NCBI GenBank assembly: GCA_021733985.1 | Contig: JAIPJT010000016.1 | Location: forward strand, 1-52,773 | Direction: 5' to 3' | Origin: Victivallales bacterium | GTDB lineage: Bacteria; Verrucomicrobiota; Lentisphaeria; Victivallales; GWF2-38-69 | DNA length: 52,773 nucleotides | Part shown: positions 9,819-18,462 of the stretch, piece after piece | Position numbering within the stretch: position 1 is the first letter of the stretch | How the letters are laid out: every line of letters starts with the position of its first letter | Position numbers and translations under genes: made by a program | The notes under the pieces: generated by a model | What the model saw: only the letters and a program-made list of their open reading frames with translations | What the model was told of the DNA's origin: nothing | The model's database searches: none

Positions 9819-9850
9819 ATATGACTTACAGTACACTGTAAGTCATATTG
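9819..9850 (-). terminator. Terminator-like hairpin after rubredoxin
   Basis: A 15-bp perfect inverted repeat (AATATGACTTACAGT and its complement, with AC at the centre) starts 25 nt past the rubredoxin stop. On the minus strand it is followed by ATTTAACTCAGTTTTGC, with a modest T content. It probably ends the ferritin-rubrerythrin-rubredoxin unit. Confidence 0.6.
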
Positions 9851-9875
9851 TATATTGTTTAACAGTGGATTTCAG

Positions 9876-10034
9876 CTATTCGACGGGGGAAAAGCTGTCT
9901 TTGTCCGCTCCGCATTCTGGACATGTCCAGTCTTCAGGTAAATCCTCAAAAGCTGTTCCAGGTTTTACTCCATTGTCCGGATCACCAATTTTCGGATCAT
10001 ATATCCAGCCGCAGATGTCACATACATATTTCAT
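9876..10034 (-). CDS. Rubredoxin
   Basis: 52 aa, found by translating the minus strand. It starts [14 protein letters not shown] and ends in a [14 protein letters not shown] block. The four iron-binding cysteines are C5-x-x-C8 and C38-x-x-C41, and the length is standard. AAAGGAG precedes the ATG. As a one-electron carrier it most likely links the NAD(P)H reductase (8331-9488) to the flavodiiron protein and reverse rubrerythrin. It lies 137 nt after the reverse rubrerythrin gene on the same strand and may be co-transcribed with it. Confidence 0.95.
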   Translation of the reverse strand: MKYVCDICGWIYDPKIGDPDNGVKPGTAFEDLPEDWTCPECGADKDSFSPVE

Positions 10035-10171
10035 GATTTAGCTCCTTTCTCAAGTTTAACTTGCATTTAGTTTTAACTTAATACTGACTTTAACCGATTG
10101 CTGTTTTGTTTGCAGTTGCAATGGCAACTTTATATTATTTTAATTAAATTTCATAAAAATTTCAACTTAAT

Positions 10172-10726
10172 TTATTTACCGAAATAGCGTTTTAAGAGTC
10201 CCTGAAACTGCTGACCATGACGGGCTTCATCTTTACACATTTCGTGTACAGTGTCATGTATATCATCGTAATTAAGCTGTTTGGCTCTATCGGCAAGGTC
10301 TTTTTTGCCCTGACATGCGCCATGTTCGGCCTCAACTCTGGCTTGTAGATTGAGCTTAGTGTCTGGCTCAAGCACTTCACCCAGGAGTTCAGCAAATCTT
10401 GATGCGTGATCAGCTTCTTCAAATGCTATTCTTTTGTAAGCTTCAGCAATTTCCGAATAACCTTCCCGGGCGGCCTGCCTGCTCATTGCAAGATACATTC
10501 CGACTTCTGTGCATTCTCCGGTAAAATTTGCTCTTAAACCTTCTATGACTTCCTCGTCAACATCTTTTGCAGTACCTATTTTGTGTTCATCTGCCCACTC
10601 GATTTCACCTGCGGAGGACTTCTGTTCTACGAATTTCTCTTGAGGGGCACCGCATTGTGGGCATTTTTTTGGGGGTTCATCACCTTCATGAACGTATCCG
10701 CACACAGTACATACAAATTTTTTCAT
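10172..10726 (-). CDS. Reverse rubrerythrin (NAD(P)H/rubredoxin peroxidase)
   Basis: 184 aa. The rubredoxin domain is N-terminal ([23 protein letters not shown], Cys pairs near 6/9 and 22/25), followed by the four-helix diiron domain with EEADH and DEARHG ligand motifs. This domain order is the reverse of classic rubrerythrin and is known from clostridial enzymes that reduce H2O2, and some O2, at high rate. The electron source is normally a NADH-rubredoxin reductase, encoded nearby here. AAAGGA precedes the ATG. It sits 36 nt after the ferritin gene, so the two are an operon. Confidence 0.93.
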   Translation of the reverse strand: MKKFVCTVCGYVHEGDEPPKKCPQCGAPQEKFVEQKSSAGEIEWADEHKIGTAKDVDEEVIEGLRANFTGECTEVGMYLAMSRQAAREGYSEIAEAYKRIAFEEADHASRFAELLGEVLEPDTKLNLQARVEAEHGACQGKKDLADRAKQLNYDDIHDTVHEMCKDEARHGQQFQGLLKRYFGK

Positions 10727-10762
10727 TTTTACAATTTCCTTTCGTTTTGACTATTTAAAAAT

Positions 10763-11278
10763 TTAATTATTTTTAGTATCCTGGGGTGGTGTATAGACTC
10801 TCTGGCCAAGTTCACGGTCAAGCATGAACAGTCCGTCAGTGGAGTTACCGGAGAGTTTTATCTGCTGAAGAACTCCGAGTACACTGGATTCCTCTTCTAC
10901 CTGTTCATTTACAAACCACTGGAGATGAGCATTAGTAGCATGGTCTTTCAGGTCATGAGCCAGATTTACTAAATTATTAATTCTGTCCGTAACTGTCTGT
11001 TCATGTTCGTATGCATGCTGAAAGACCTCTTTCGGTGAATTCCAGTCAGCTCTGGGTTTCGGTATTTCCTGAAATTCAACATTCCCGCCTCTTTCGTGCA
11101 AAAAGTTATAAAGTTTAGTGGCATGAAAAACTTCTTCCTGTACCTGAATTTCCATCCAGTTAGCAAAGCCATTGAGGTTAAGTGATTTTAAATATGATGA
11201 CATCGCCATATAAATGTAGGAAGAGTAAAGTTCAAAATTGATTTGGTCATTTAATGCTTTTTCCATTTTTGCGTCCAT
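10763..11278 (-). CDS. Bacterial non-haem ferritin
   Basis: 171 aa from the ATG at 11278, chosen because AGAAAGGA sits 8 nt upstream. The open frame extends 25 codons further but that extension is unlike ferritin. The ferroxidase ligands follow the FtnA pattern: E16 (NFELYSSY), the EEVFH block near 49-53, then E94 and E130 regions. It oxidises Fe(II) and stores iron in a 24-mer, which lowers Fenton chemistry during oxidative stress. It is second in a unit that starts with a small Cys protein under a predicted sigma-54 promoter and continues to reverse rubrerythrin. Confidence 0.93.
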   Translation of the reverse strand: MDAKMEKALNDQINFELYSSYIYMAMSSYLKSLNLNGFANWMEIQVQEEVFHATKLYNFLHERGGNVEFQEIPKPRADWNSPKEVFQHAYEHEQTVTDRINNLVNLAHDLKDHATNAHLQWFVNEQVEEESSVLGVLQQIKLSGNSTDGLFMLDRELGQRVYTPPQDTKNN

Positions 11279-11349
11279 AATTAATTCCTTTCTAATTCTG
11301 GTTTCGTTTAAAAAAAAACTTAATTTGAAACAATAAATTAACACTTGTA

Positions 11350-11568
11350 TCATTTTAATGTAACATCTTTTCCTGTCTTTAACATGCTGTTTCTATTTAG
11401 TTCTTTTGCAATTTCATTTTTAATCTTATAACAGGAATCCTTTATTATACCATATAGTAAAATACAGTTGTCATTACTGCATCCAGATAAGCCTTCGTCT
11501 GCAGAGTCTTTTAAAGCCTCTGTAATTTTGAGCGTGTTGATCAAATTGTTTCTTGTTTCTTTTTTCAT
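11350..11568 (-). CDS. Small Cys-containing protein, first gene of ferritin unit
   Basis: 72 aa with no recognised domain. The centre reads GCSNDNCILLYGIIKDSCYKIK, with three cysteines in a spacing that could bind metal or form a redox switch. The rest is helical and charged. The SD is weak (TTGAG). It is the first reading frame after the predicted sigma-54 promoter at 11606-11622, with a leader of roughly 27 nt, and it ends 72 nt before the ferritin start. That context, not its sequence, is the main reason for believing it is real. Confidence 0.55.
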   Translation of the reverse strand: MKKETRNNLINTLKITEALKDSADEGLSGCSNDNCILLYGIIKDSCYKIKNEIAKELNRNSMLKTGKDVTLK

Positions 11569-11605
11569 AATAATAAACTCAATATTTAGTAATATATTTT
11601 TGTTC

Positions 11606-11622
11606 AGCTATAATCATGCCAA
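11606..11622 (-). promoter_or_regulatory. Sigma-54 (-24/-12) promoter for ferritin unit
   Basis: On the minus strand the sequence is TTGGCATGATTATAGCT. GG and GC are separated by exactly 10 nt, as in the consensus TTGGCACG-N4-TTGCT. The predicted start is near 11595, about 27 nt before the first gene. A sigma-54 activator gene is divergent, and dyads lie 55-180 nt upstream. Confidence 0.7.
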
Positions 11623-11677
11623 AAGGGAAATATATTTTATTTATATTTTTTGTTTAGTATAAATTTTTCAGCAAAAA

Positions 11678-11785
11678 GTCTCAAATCAATTTCAAATGAT
11701 TTGAAATTAATCAATTGTTGTCTCAAATTTATTCAATGATACAGTTGTTTCAATTGTAAATTGAGACAATTATCAAAAATTTGAG
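11678..11785. promoter_or_regulatory. Ladder of dyad sites for the sigma-54 activator
   Basis: Three dyads share a GTnTCAA...TTGAnAC form: a 21-bp perfect palindrome at 11688-11708 (arm AATTTCAAAT), a looser one at 11720-11742 (GTCTCAA to TGATAC) and GTTTCAATT-N3-AATTGAGAC at 11747-11767. Further CTCAAAT half-sites flank them. TTGTCTCAA at 11718 and TTGAGACAA at 11761 form a perfect 9-bp outer repeat. They sit where an enhancer would for the -24/-12 promoter. Confidence 0.6.
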
Positions 11786-11827
11786 TATGTCAGTTTAAAA
11801 TTATGAAAAGGAGTATCGGGGCAGGAA

Positions 11828-13582
11828 ATGGTAAATTTATTATTTGCATCGTCTTCAGATTTATGTCTGGAACAGATATGCGCTGTTTTTTCTGAAGAAA
11901 AGTTGAAGGGCAGGGGATATAAGATATTTTCTGTTAACACCGGCAATGTGAAAAAAGTAGACAGCAGCATTGTGAAAGTTATGAATGAAATAGGGATAAA
12001 ACTGAAAAAACCTAAAAGTTTCTCTGAGCTGCCCTTTAAGTCAATAGATATATTAATAAGCATAGCTTCGTACGGTATAGAGGAAAAAAGCCTTTTTCTT
12101 CCGGGGTATCCAACAAGGTTAACCTTACAGGTCAGTGAAACTCTGATCAAGGATATTAAAAACAGCAATGATTTAACAGTATACAGGCTGCTTAGGGATG
12201 AGATTGAAAAACTTATAGAAGGTTTTTGTAAACAGTATTATTTAAATGCTTTGAAGGATGCAACGGAGACAACCCGTTTTATTCTAGACAGTTTGGCGGA
12301 AGGCATTATTGCACACGATATGGACAGAAAAATTACCTATTTCAATAAAGCTGCAGAGGAGTTCACCGGATATTCACGGAAGGAAGTTATTGGACGGGAC
12401 TGCCATGATGTATTCCCGGGGAGGTTCTGCGGTTTGAAATGCGCATTCTGTGATGGAGCTCCGGTTTTTGATTCGGTTAACTATGTAACGGATACATATA
12501 CAAAACATGGGATAAAAAAAAGTATCGAAATGTCTGTAGTAGGAATAAAGGGTAACCGTAAAGAGCTTATTGGAGTACTTGCCTCCTTCAGAGACAGGAC
12601 GCGGGAGGTAGACCTTGAACACAGGCTGAAGAAGAATCACAGCTTTGCCGGAATAATAGGCAAAGATCCTAAAATGCTTGAGGTTTTCGAGCTTATAAGG
12701 AGTGTTGCCGATTCCAAAGCACCGGTATTGATTTACGGGGCCAGCGGAACAGGTAAAGAACTTGTTGCCTCTGCTGTACATAATGAAAGTTCCAGAAATA
12801 GGAACCGTTTTGTTACCGTTAATTGTGGAGCGATTCCGGAAAATCTGCTTGAAAGTGAGCTGTTCGGTCACAAAAAAGGGGCTTTTACAGGAGCTGTCCG
12901 CGACAAAAAAGGAAGATTTGAACTTGCAGACGGTGGTACAATTTTTCTTGATGAAATTGGGGATATTTCCCAGGCTATGCAGGTTAAGCTTTTAAGAGTT
13001 ATTCAGGAGGGAACTTTTGAGAAAGTGGGCGGTGAAGAGACTGTAAAAGTTAATGTCAGGGTTATAAGTGCAACAAATAAAAACTTAAAACAGGAAATTG
13101 AGAAAGGTCGATTCAGAGAAGATTTATATTATAGATTGAGTGTTGTGCCTGTTTACTTGCCGCCTCTCTGTGAAAGAAAAGGCGATATTCCTCTGATTGC
13201 AAAAGTGTTACTGAAAAGAGTTCTCGAAAACGAGGGAAGAGATGATAAAGTTACTTTTTCACAGGAGGCCCTAAGCATTCTGATCGATTATGACTGGCCC
13301 GGAAATATAAGAGAGCTGCAGAACTGGCTGCAGTATGCCCTTATTAAAGTTAGCAGAGGCGGCGCCATACGTCCGGAACATTTTCCGAACTTTATACCCG
13401 GAAACGAAAACTCAAAGAGCAGGAAGAATGTTTCAGCTGGTGCGGCAAAAAGAAAAAAATTGTCAGAACAAACTGTCAGGGAAGCGCTTGTGAAAGCGAA
13501 GGGGAATAAAGTGGCTGCTGCAAAAATACTTGGAGTGGGCAGAGCTACTTTATATCGTTTTCTCAACAGCCTCTCCAAATAA
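11828..13582 (+). CDS. Sigma-54 activator: dead LMW-phosphatase/ArsC-like + PAS + AAA+ + Fis HTH
   Basis: 584 aa. Residues 1-135 resemble an arsenate reductase/LMW phosphatase fold: [11 protein letters not shown] lies where FLCTGNSCRSQ would, so the catalytic Cys is Ser and the loop Arg is Leu. The [15 protein letters not shown] helix matches the family end. Residues 148-262 are a PAS domain with a cysteine cluster (C192, C201, C205, C208). The AAA+ domain has GASGTGKE (304-311), the sigma-54 contact loop GAFTGA (351-356) and Walker [11 protein letters not shown] Fis-type HTH ends the protein. It is divergent from the ferritin/rubrerythrin unit, whose -24/-12 promoter it likely activates. The signal is unknown; the cysteines suggest redox or metal. 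Confidence 0.9.
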   Translation: MVNLLFASSSDLCLEQICAVFSEEKLKGRGYKIFSVNTGNVKKVDSSIVKVMNEIGIKLKKPKSFSELPFKSIDILISIASYGIEEKSLFLPGYPTRLTLQVSETLIKDIKNSNDLTVYRLLRDEIEKLIEGFCKQYYLNALKDATETTRFILDSLAEGIIAHDMDRKITYFNKAAEEFTGYSRKEVIGRDCHDVFPGRFCGLKCAFCDGAPVFDSVNYVTDTYTKHGIKKSIEMSVVGIKGNRKELIGVLASFRDRTREVDLEHRLKKNHSFAGIIGKDPKMLEVFELIRSVADSKAPVLIYGASGTGKELVASAVHNESSRNRNRFVTVNCGAIPENLLESELFGHKKGAFTGAVRDKKGRFELADGGTIFLDEIGDISQAMQVKLLRVIQEGTFEKVGGEETVKVNVRVISATNKNLKQEIEKGRFREDLYYRLSVVPVYLPPLCERKGDIPLIAKVLLKRVLENEGRDDKVTFSQEALSILIDYDWPGNIRELQNWLQYALIKVSRGGAIRPEHFPNFIPGNENSKSRKNVSAGAAKRKKLSEQTVREALVKAKGNKVAAAKILGVGRATLYRFLNSLSK

Positions 13583-13744
13583 AAAAGTGCATGCTTTAAT
13601 ATAAATTGTTTCGAAGTTTCATAATGGGAGGAACTGCTTTAAGCTTCCAGGCTGAAGCCTTCTTCTTCATTCAACATTCATATAGTAAAATTTTCTTAAC
13701 ACGTTATATTATCCCTGAAAGTTTAACTAAAATGGAATATTCTT

Positions 13745-15607
13745 ATGAACAGATATAATTATAATTATGATGTTATAGTTGCCGGAGGAGGGCATGCCGG
13801 GGCGGAAGCGGCCCATGCTTCGGCAAGACTTGGCGCAAAAACTCTGCTGATCACAATGAATCTGGACCATATAAGCCAGATGAGCTGTAATCCGGCTATA
13901 GGTGGAATCGCAAAAGGTCATGTTGTCCGTGAAATAGATGCTCTCGGCGGAATTATGGCAAAAGTAACAGAGGCTGCCACTTTACAGTTCAGAATATTAA
14001 ACCGAGGTAAAGGACCGGCTGTATGGTCACCGAGGGCACAGTGTGACAAGTTGACTTTTCAGCAGGCAGTTAAATATGAACTTGAAAATAGTGAAAATTT
14101 GTTGATTCATCAGGCAGAGGTTGAATCATTTATACTGAGGAATAATAAGTTTGTCGGTTTGACAACTCAGTTCGGGGATGAATTTTACTCGAAGTCAATA
14201 GTTTTAACGCCGGGTACTTTTCTTCATGGAATTTTGCATTATGGAGATAAAAGTTATCCCGGTGGCAGAGCCGGAGATTTTGCTTCGAATAAACTTGCGA
14301 ATGCACTGCAGAAACAGCTGGGATTAAAATTGGGAAGGTTAAAAACCGGTACTCCACAGAGAATTATGGCTGATTCAATCGATTTTACTCAGATGGTAAG
14401 ACAGTATTCTGAAGAGATTGAAGAAAACTTTTGTTTCTTTAATGAAAAAACTTATCCGCATACCGGAAGAAAAGACTTGAACTGTTTTTTAGTTAAAACT
14501 TCCAAGAAAACGGCTGAAATTGTTAACGAAAATCTTGATAAATCTCCGATATACCAGGGTAAGATAAAGGCCACCGGAACCCGCTACTGCCCTTCTTTTG
14601 AAGATAAGATTGTACGTTTCCCTCATCATGAAACCCATACACTTCATCTTGAACCGGAAGGGGAATTTACAAAAGAATATTATATAAACGGTTTTTCTAC
14701 GAGCCTTCCTGTCAAAGTACAGTGGGAAATGCTGAGATCTATTCCCGGACTGGAAAAAGCTGAAATTTCCCGATATGCATATGCTATTGAGTATGATTGT
14801 GTTTTCCCAAATCAGCTGGACAGATCACTCTCTTTGAAAAAATTTGAAAACTTATTTCTTGCAGGACAGATAAACGGTACTAGCGGTTATGAAGAAGCGG
14901 GAGGGCAGGGGCTGATTGCCGGGCTCAATGCCGCAAGATATTCTGCAGGAAAGAGCAAAGTGGAGTTAGGAAGAGATACTGCATATATAGGGGTAATGAT
15001 CGATGACCTTGTAACCAAAGATATTATAGAGCCCTACAGGTTATTTACAAGCCGTGCAGAATATAGGCTGCATTTAAGGCAGGACTGTGCCGATTTGAGG
15101 CTTTGCAGATTTGCATACGATCTGGGACTTTTGCCTGAAAGTAAATTCCGACAGTTTAAACAGTACGAAGACAAGCTCAACGGAGCAAAGAAAATATGGA
15201 GTCAAGAAAAGTATGAGGGCATAACTTTGGAATCGATTCTAAAGAAATATAAAGGCAAGATAAATGCTCCATATTTGTTTCCCCCTGAAAAGCTTAATTT
15301 GGATCCGGATAATAATATTGACAGAAGAGTTTTTAGGCAGCTGGCGATTCAGGCTCATTATAAAGGATATCTTGAACGTGAAAAAATAGAAATTCAAAGG
15401 CTTGGAAATATGGAAAATATGAAACTTCCGGAAGATTTTGATTATGCCGAAGTAAAAGGTTTAAGAAATGAATCGAGGGATAAGCTAATAAAAATAAGAC
15501 CTACTACTATAGCACAGGCTTCGAGAATAGACGGTGTTACACCTGCTGAATTAACTATCCTCAGGATTTATCTTAAAAAATTACAGAAATATACAAACGA
15601 AGATTGA
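13745..15607 (+). CDS. mnmG: tRNA uridine-5-carboxymethylaminomethyl modification enzyme MnmG
   Basis: 620 aa, full length. The FAD motif GGGHAGAEAA follows the N-terminus. Family blocks follow: SCNPAIGGIAKGHVVREIDALGG, NRGKGPAVWSPRAQ, the TGTFL region, and the INGTSGYEEAGGQGLIAG signature. MnmG works with MnmE to add carboxymethylaminomethyl or aminomethyl groups to U34 of certain tRNAs, using FAD, NADH and methylene-THF. MnmE, RsmG and ParAB, frequent neighbours elsewhere, are absent here. The ATG at 13745 has only a weak SD. Confidence 0.97.
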   Translation: MNRYNYNYDVIVAGGGHAGAEAAHASARLGAKTLLITMNLDHISQMSCNPAIGGIAKGHVVREIDALGGIMAKVTEAATLQFRILNRGKGPAVWSPRAQCDKLTFQQAVKYELENSENLLIHQAEVESFILRNNKFVGLTTQFGDEFYSKSIVLTPGTFLHGILHYGDKSYPGGRAGDFASNKLANALQKQLGLKLGRLKTGTPQRIMADSIDFTQMVRQYSEEIEENFCFFNEKTYPHTGRKDLNCFLVKTSKKTAEIVNENLDKSPIYQGKIKATGTRYCPSFEDKIVRFPHHETHTLHLEPEGEFTKEYYINGFSTSLPVKVQWEMLRSIPGLEKAEISRYAYAIEYDCVFPNQLDRSLSLKKFENLFLAGQINGTSGYEEAGGQGLIAGLNAARYSAGKSKVELGRDTAYIGVMIDDLVTKDIIEPYRLFTSRAEYRLHLRQDCADLRLCRFAYDLGLLPESKFRQFKQYEDKLNGAKKIWSQEKYEGITLESILKKYKGKINAPYLFPPEKLNLDPDNNIDRRVFRQLAIQAHYKGYLEREKIEIQRLGNMENMKLPEDFDYAEVKGLRNESRDKLIKIRPTTIAQASRIDGVTPAELTILRIYLKKLQKYTNED

Positions 15608-15797
15608 TTGATTATACTGTACGAATCATAAAATTGTGAGAATTGGATATATTATATTTTCCGTTTAAACAGTAAATGTAACCTGATATAATAATTTCTG
15701 TTTCAGGGGAGAGGGTGTTTTAATATATATAAAATTATATATAATATTTAATAAATATTTAAATATATAATAAAACTATGAATTAAAGAGGTGTATT

Positions 15798-17117
15798 ATG
15801 ATCAATGACAAAAGCAAAGACGGCCTCAATTTTGAGATTAAGGAACTGAATAATAATAAAGTTTCTTCTCCTCTTGATAAAATAAAAGACCTTAAACTTG
15901 AACAGTCATTTTTTATTGATGATAAGAAAGACAGGTTGAAGTATGATGTGCATTCCGGGGTCAAGCCCGAAGACTTAACATTTGAAATAGCCGGTCCCAG
16001 AAAAAAACTTCATTTTGCACCTTCTGAAACGACTGTTGCTGTAGTGACATGCGGAGGTTTGTGTCCCGGTCTGAACGATGTTATAAGAGCATTGGTCATG
16101 GAACTTGTCTACTGGTACGAAGTTAAGGATATTTGGGGAATAAGATACGGTTATTCCGGCCTGGCTGAAAATCCGGAATATCCTCCTGTTCCATTAACTC
16201 CGTCTTTTGTTACTGATATTAATCAGAAAGGGGGGACAGTACTGGGCAGCAGCAGAGGAGGACCTCCAACTAAAGAAATAGTACAGACCTTGGCAAGGAT
16301 GGATGTGAATATTCTTTTCTGTATTGGGGGCGACGGAACTCTGAGAGGAGCTCATGCAATAGCGGAGGAAGTCCAGAATAAGAATTTAAATATATCAGTT
16401 GTGGGGATACCGAAAACGATAGATAATGACATTCCTTTTGTATATAAAAGCTTTGGTTTTCAGACTGCCGTAGAAATGGCGAGTAAGATTTTAGACTGTG
16501 CCCATGTTGAAGCCAAAGGGGCAAAAAACGGTGTAGGCCTGGTTAAGTTAATGGGACGGGATGCAGGTTTTATCAGTTCCTATGCTACCAGGGCAAACGG
16601 GAATGTGAATTTCTGTTTAATTCCGGAAATGAAGCTTCATACAGAGGGGAAAGGCTGGTTCTATGAAAAATTAAGAGAGCGTATTTTAAGTCGTGAACAC
16701 GCCGTAGTTGCAGTGGCAGAAGGTGCCGGACAGCATTTGATAGGGAGCAGTGGGAATACTGATGCCTCAGGAAATAAAAAATATAATGATATCGGCAGAT
16801 TTATAAGGTTTGATTCAAAAAAATATTTTAAAGAAAAATGGGATATGGATCTTAATGTTAAATATTTTAGCCCGAGTTATACTATAAGAAGTGTACCTGC
16901 AAACAGCCAGGACAGTATTTTCTGTGCAGACCTAGCCAGATATGCAGTTGATGCCGCCATGTCAGGGAAAACAGACTTAATGATAGGCCATTGGCATGGA
17001 GAATTTACCCATGTTCCTTTGAATGCAGTAAAGAAGCGAATAAAACGTGTAAGAAGGGATTCCAGGTTATGGACTAGTGTTCTTACCTGTACCGGACAGC
17101 CTGTATGGTGGTGGTAA
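15798..17117 (+). CDS. 6-phosphofructokinase, plant/trypanosome-like group
   Basis: 439 aa, longer than E. coli PfkA because of an N-terminal extension of about 75 residues. Motifs are CGGLCPGLNDV (85-95), GGDGTLRGA (177-185) and PKTIDND (205-211). Gly at position 180 (GGDG) is the residue linked to ATP use, while Lys in PKTIDND is common to PPi enzymes and the trypanosome/plant ATP group. The mix suggests the ATP-dependent group III type, but PPi use cannot be excluded. AAAGAGGTG precedes the ATG. It catalyses the committed step of glycolysis. Confidence 0.88.
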   Translation: MINDKSKDGLNFEIKELNNNKVSSPLDKIKDLKLEQSFFIDDKKDRLKYDVHSGVKPEDLTFEIAGPRKKLHFAPSETTVAVVTCGGLCPGLNDVIRALVMELVYWYEVKDIWGIRYGYSGLAENPEYPPVPLTPSFVTDINQKGGTVLGSSRGGPPTKEIVQTLARMDVNILFCIGGDGTLRGAHAIAEEVQNKNLNISVVGIPKTIDNDIPFVYKSFGFQTAVEMASKILDCAHVEAKGAKNGVGLVKLMGRDAGFISSYATRANGNVNFCLIPEMKLHTEGKGWFYEKLRERILSREHAVVAVAEGAGQHLIGSSGNTDASGNKKYNDIGRFIRFDSKKYFKEKWDMDLNVKYFSPSYTIRSVPANSQDSIFCADLARYAVDAAMSGKTDLMIGHWHGEFTHVPLNAVKKRIKRVRRDSRLWTSVLTCTGQPVWWW

Positions 17118-17305
17118 TTTATAATATATATAACATTATCGGGTATTAATAATATTTTTAATTTGAATTAATTACGTTTTGATTTTAATTTAGGGAGTTA
17201 TTATATTCTATACTTACAAAATTAAATTTATATCAATTTAATTCATTGTAATTTTTGTGAATAAACCGGGGTATGTTTACTGTTAAAAGCCCAGTTATTT
17301 AAAGG

Positions 17306-17429
17306 TATACACAAGTGTATGCGGTTTTATGGCTTTTGCCCTTCGTAACTGAACCTGGACATACATTTTATTTTTCGACCATATCATTCGATACGGATAA
17401 ATAAACTAAAACGTTTTGGGTATAGTATT
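17306..17429 (+). repeat. Dispersed intergenic repeat, copy A (internally deleted)
   Basis: Left end TATACACAAGTGTATG, right end near GGGTATAGTATT. Relative to copies B and D it lacks about 45 bp after the left hairpin (the CCGGCG...GAAGACGG block) and about 20 bp before GATAAATAAAC. It keeps the CGACC-TATCATTCGATACGG core. It ends directly at the start codon of the GNAT gene. The rest of the 312-nt gap (17118-17305) is AT-rich with nothing recognised. Confidence 0.8.
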
Positions 17430-18143
17430 ATGGATAAATTAGATGAAGCGCTTAATATAGTTAAGGAGAATGAGTCAGAGAACCAAAGTATAATTAATTT
17501 TATTGAGGATAATCCGATTTTCAGCGTTGAGATAACAGGTCATTCGGTTTTGGTAAGAGGATTGAGCGATCAGGCATGGATATATATAAGTAGTAACAGC
17601 AGACCAGAATTCAAAAAACTGGTAAAAAAAATAAATAAAGAAGATAAGTTTTTTGCCGCTATAAAAGAATGGATGCTTCCTTATATCTCTGTAGGCAGAA
17701 AACTTGTTTGGGACTTAAAAACAGCTATGTATGTTTTGCCTGACCATGTTGAATTACCGAAAACTACTAATGAAGTACATCCTCTAAGTGCAAAGGATGC
17801 TGATTACATTCATAAACATTCTATTTTTAATGAGTTTGTTGATGTAAATTATTTCAGGGACAGGATTCTTAAGGGGTACAGTGCCGGAATAATGAAAGAT
17901 AACAGGCCTATAGCCTGGATATTAACACAGGATGACGGAGCTTTAAACTTTCTGTATGTAATGAAGGAGTATAGAAGGCAGGGGCTTGCCAATTCTGTTA
18001 TACTGGCTCTGACAAAAAAGATCAGGAAGTGTGGGCGGCAGCCGTATATGTATATTGAAGACAGTAGAAATGAAACTATCAGGCTGGCTACTAATCTTGG
18101 TTTTGAAAAAAAAGAAACTGTTCACTGGTTTAGCCTTGCATAA
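17430..18143 (+). CDS. GNAT family N-acetyltransferase
   Basis: 237 aa. The C-terminal half (from about residue 130) is a GNAT fold: LNFLYVMKEYRRQGLANSVILALTKKI carries motif A (R/Q-x-x-G-x-A) for acetyl-CoA, then YIEDSRNETIRLATNLGFEK is motif B. The N-terminal 120 residues form a separate domain of the sort seen in FR47/glycine-acyltransferase-like proteins. The substrate is unknown. Its start codon abuts a dispersed repeat copy, which therefore supplies the 5' leader; no clear SD is visible. Confidence 0.8.
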   Translation: MDKLDEALNIVKENESENQSIINFIEDNPIFSVEITGHSVLVRGLSDQAWIYISSNSRPEFKKLVKKINKEDKFFAAIKEWMLPYISVGRKLVWDLKTAMYVLPDHVELPKTTNEVHPLSAKDADYIHKHSIFNEFVDVNYFRDRILKGYSAGIMKDNRPIAWILTQDDGALNFLYVMKEYRRQGLANSVILALTKKIRKCGRQPYMYIEDSRNETIRLATNLGFEKKETVHWFSLA

Positions 18144-18462
18144 TTATTAAAAACCTGATTCAGTGAGCTTTTTGCAGCGCTGTAGAAGCGCAGGCATTCA
18201 AGCACGCAATGTAGTGACTAATTAAGCCTTTTAATGCCAAGTAGATAAAGTGCTGAAAAAAGCCCCTTGCGGGTTAGTTTATAAAATATTCTTTTTTACC
18301 CCCAAGGTAAAATATTAAATTTTATATAAATTATTTACTATAAATAAAATAAATCTATTTTTTAAAAATCATTTCACGGATTCAGGAAAAATTCTTTAAC
18401 GCAAATTAAATCGGCTTTTGTATAAAGGCGTCAAAGTTATGAACCCCTTTTTCGTGTTACAT
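18144..18462. other. Gap with a long imperfect stem-loop
   Basis: There is no gene. GCTTTTTGCAGC (18167-18178) and GCTGAAAAAAGC (18252-18263) are near-perfect complements (11 of 12) with a short GCGCT/AGCGC hairpin just inside. This could be the 3' end structure of the GNAT transcript. The remainder is AT-rich. Confidence 0.4.

Larger units (their letters stand above)
9489..9875. other. Gap between reductase and rubredoxin genes
   Basis: No gene was found. The gap holds a perfect palindrome (9530-9544) near the reductase start and the rubredoxin terminator (9819-9850). A small CTCG/CGAG hairpin lies around 9773-9786. The middle (about 9560-9760) is less AT-rich than its flanks and I recognise nothing in it. 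Confidence 0.5.

Noticed and set aside
10114-10129. AGTTGC/GCAACT hairpin between reverse rubrerythrin and rubredoxin
   Set aside because: A 6-bp stem with no T-run is too weak to call a terminator or operator.
11279-11353. 25-codon N-terminal extension of ferritin
   Set aside because: The ATG at 11278 has a well-placed SD and the standard ferritin start; the extension is hydrophobic and unlike the family.
12374-12871. 165-aa open frame on the minus strand
   Set aside because: It is antisense to the PAS and AAA+ parts of the sigma-54 activator, with composition explained by that gene.
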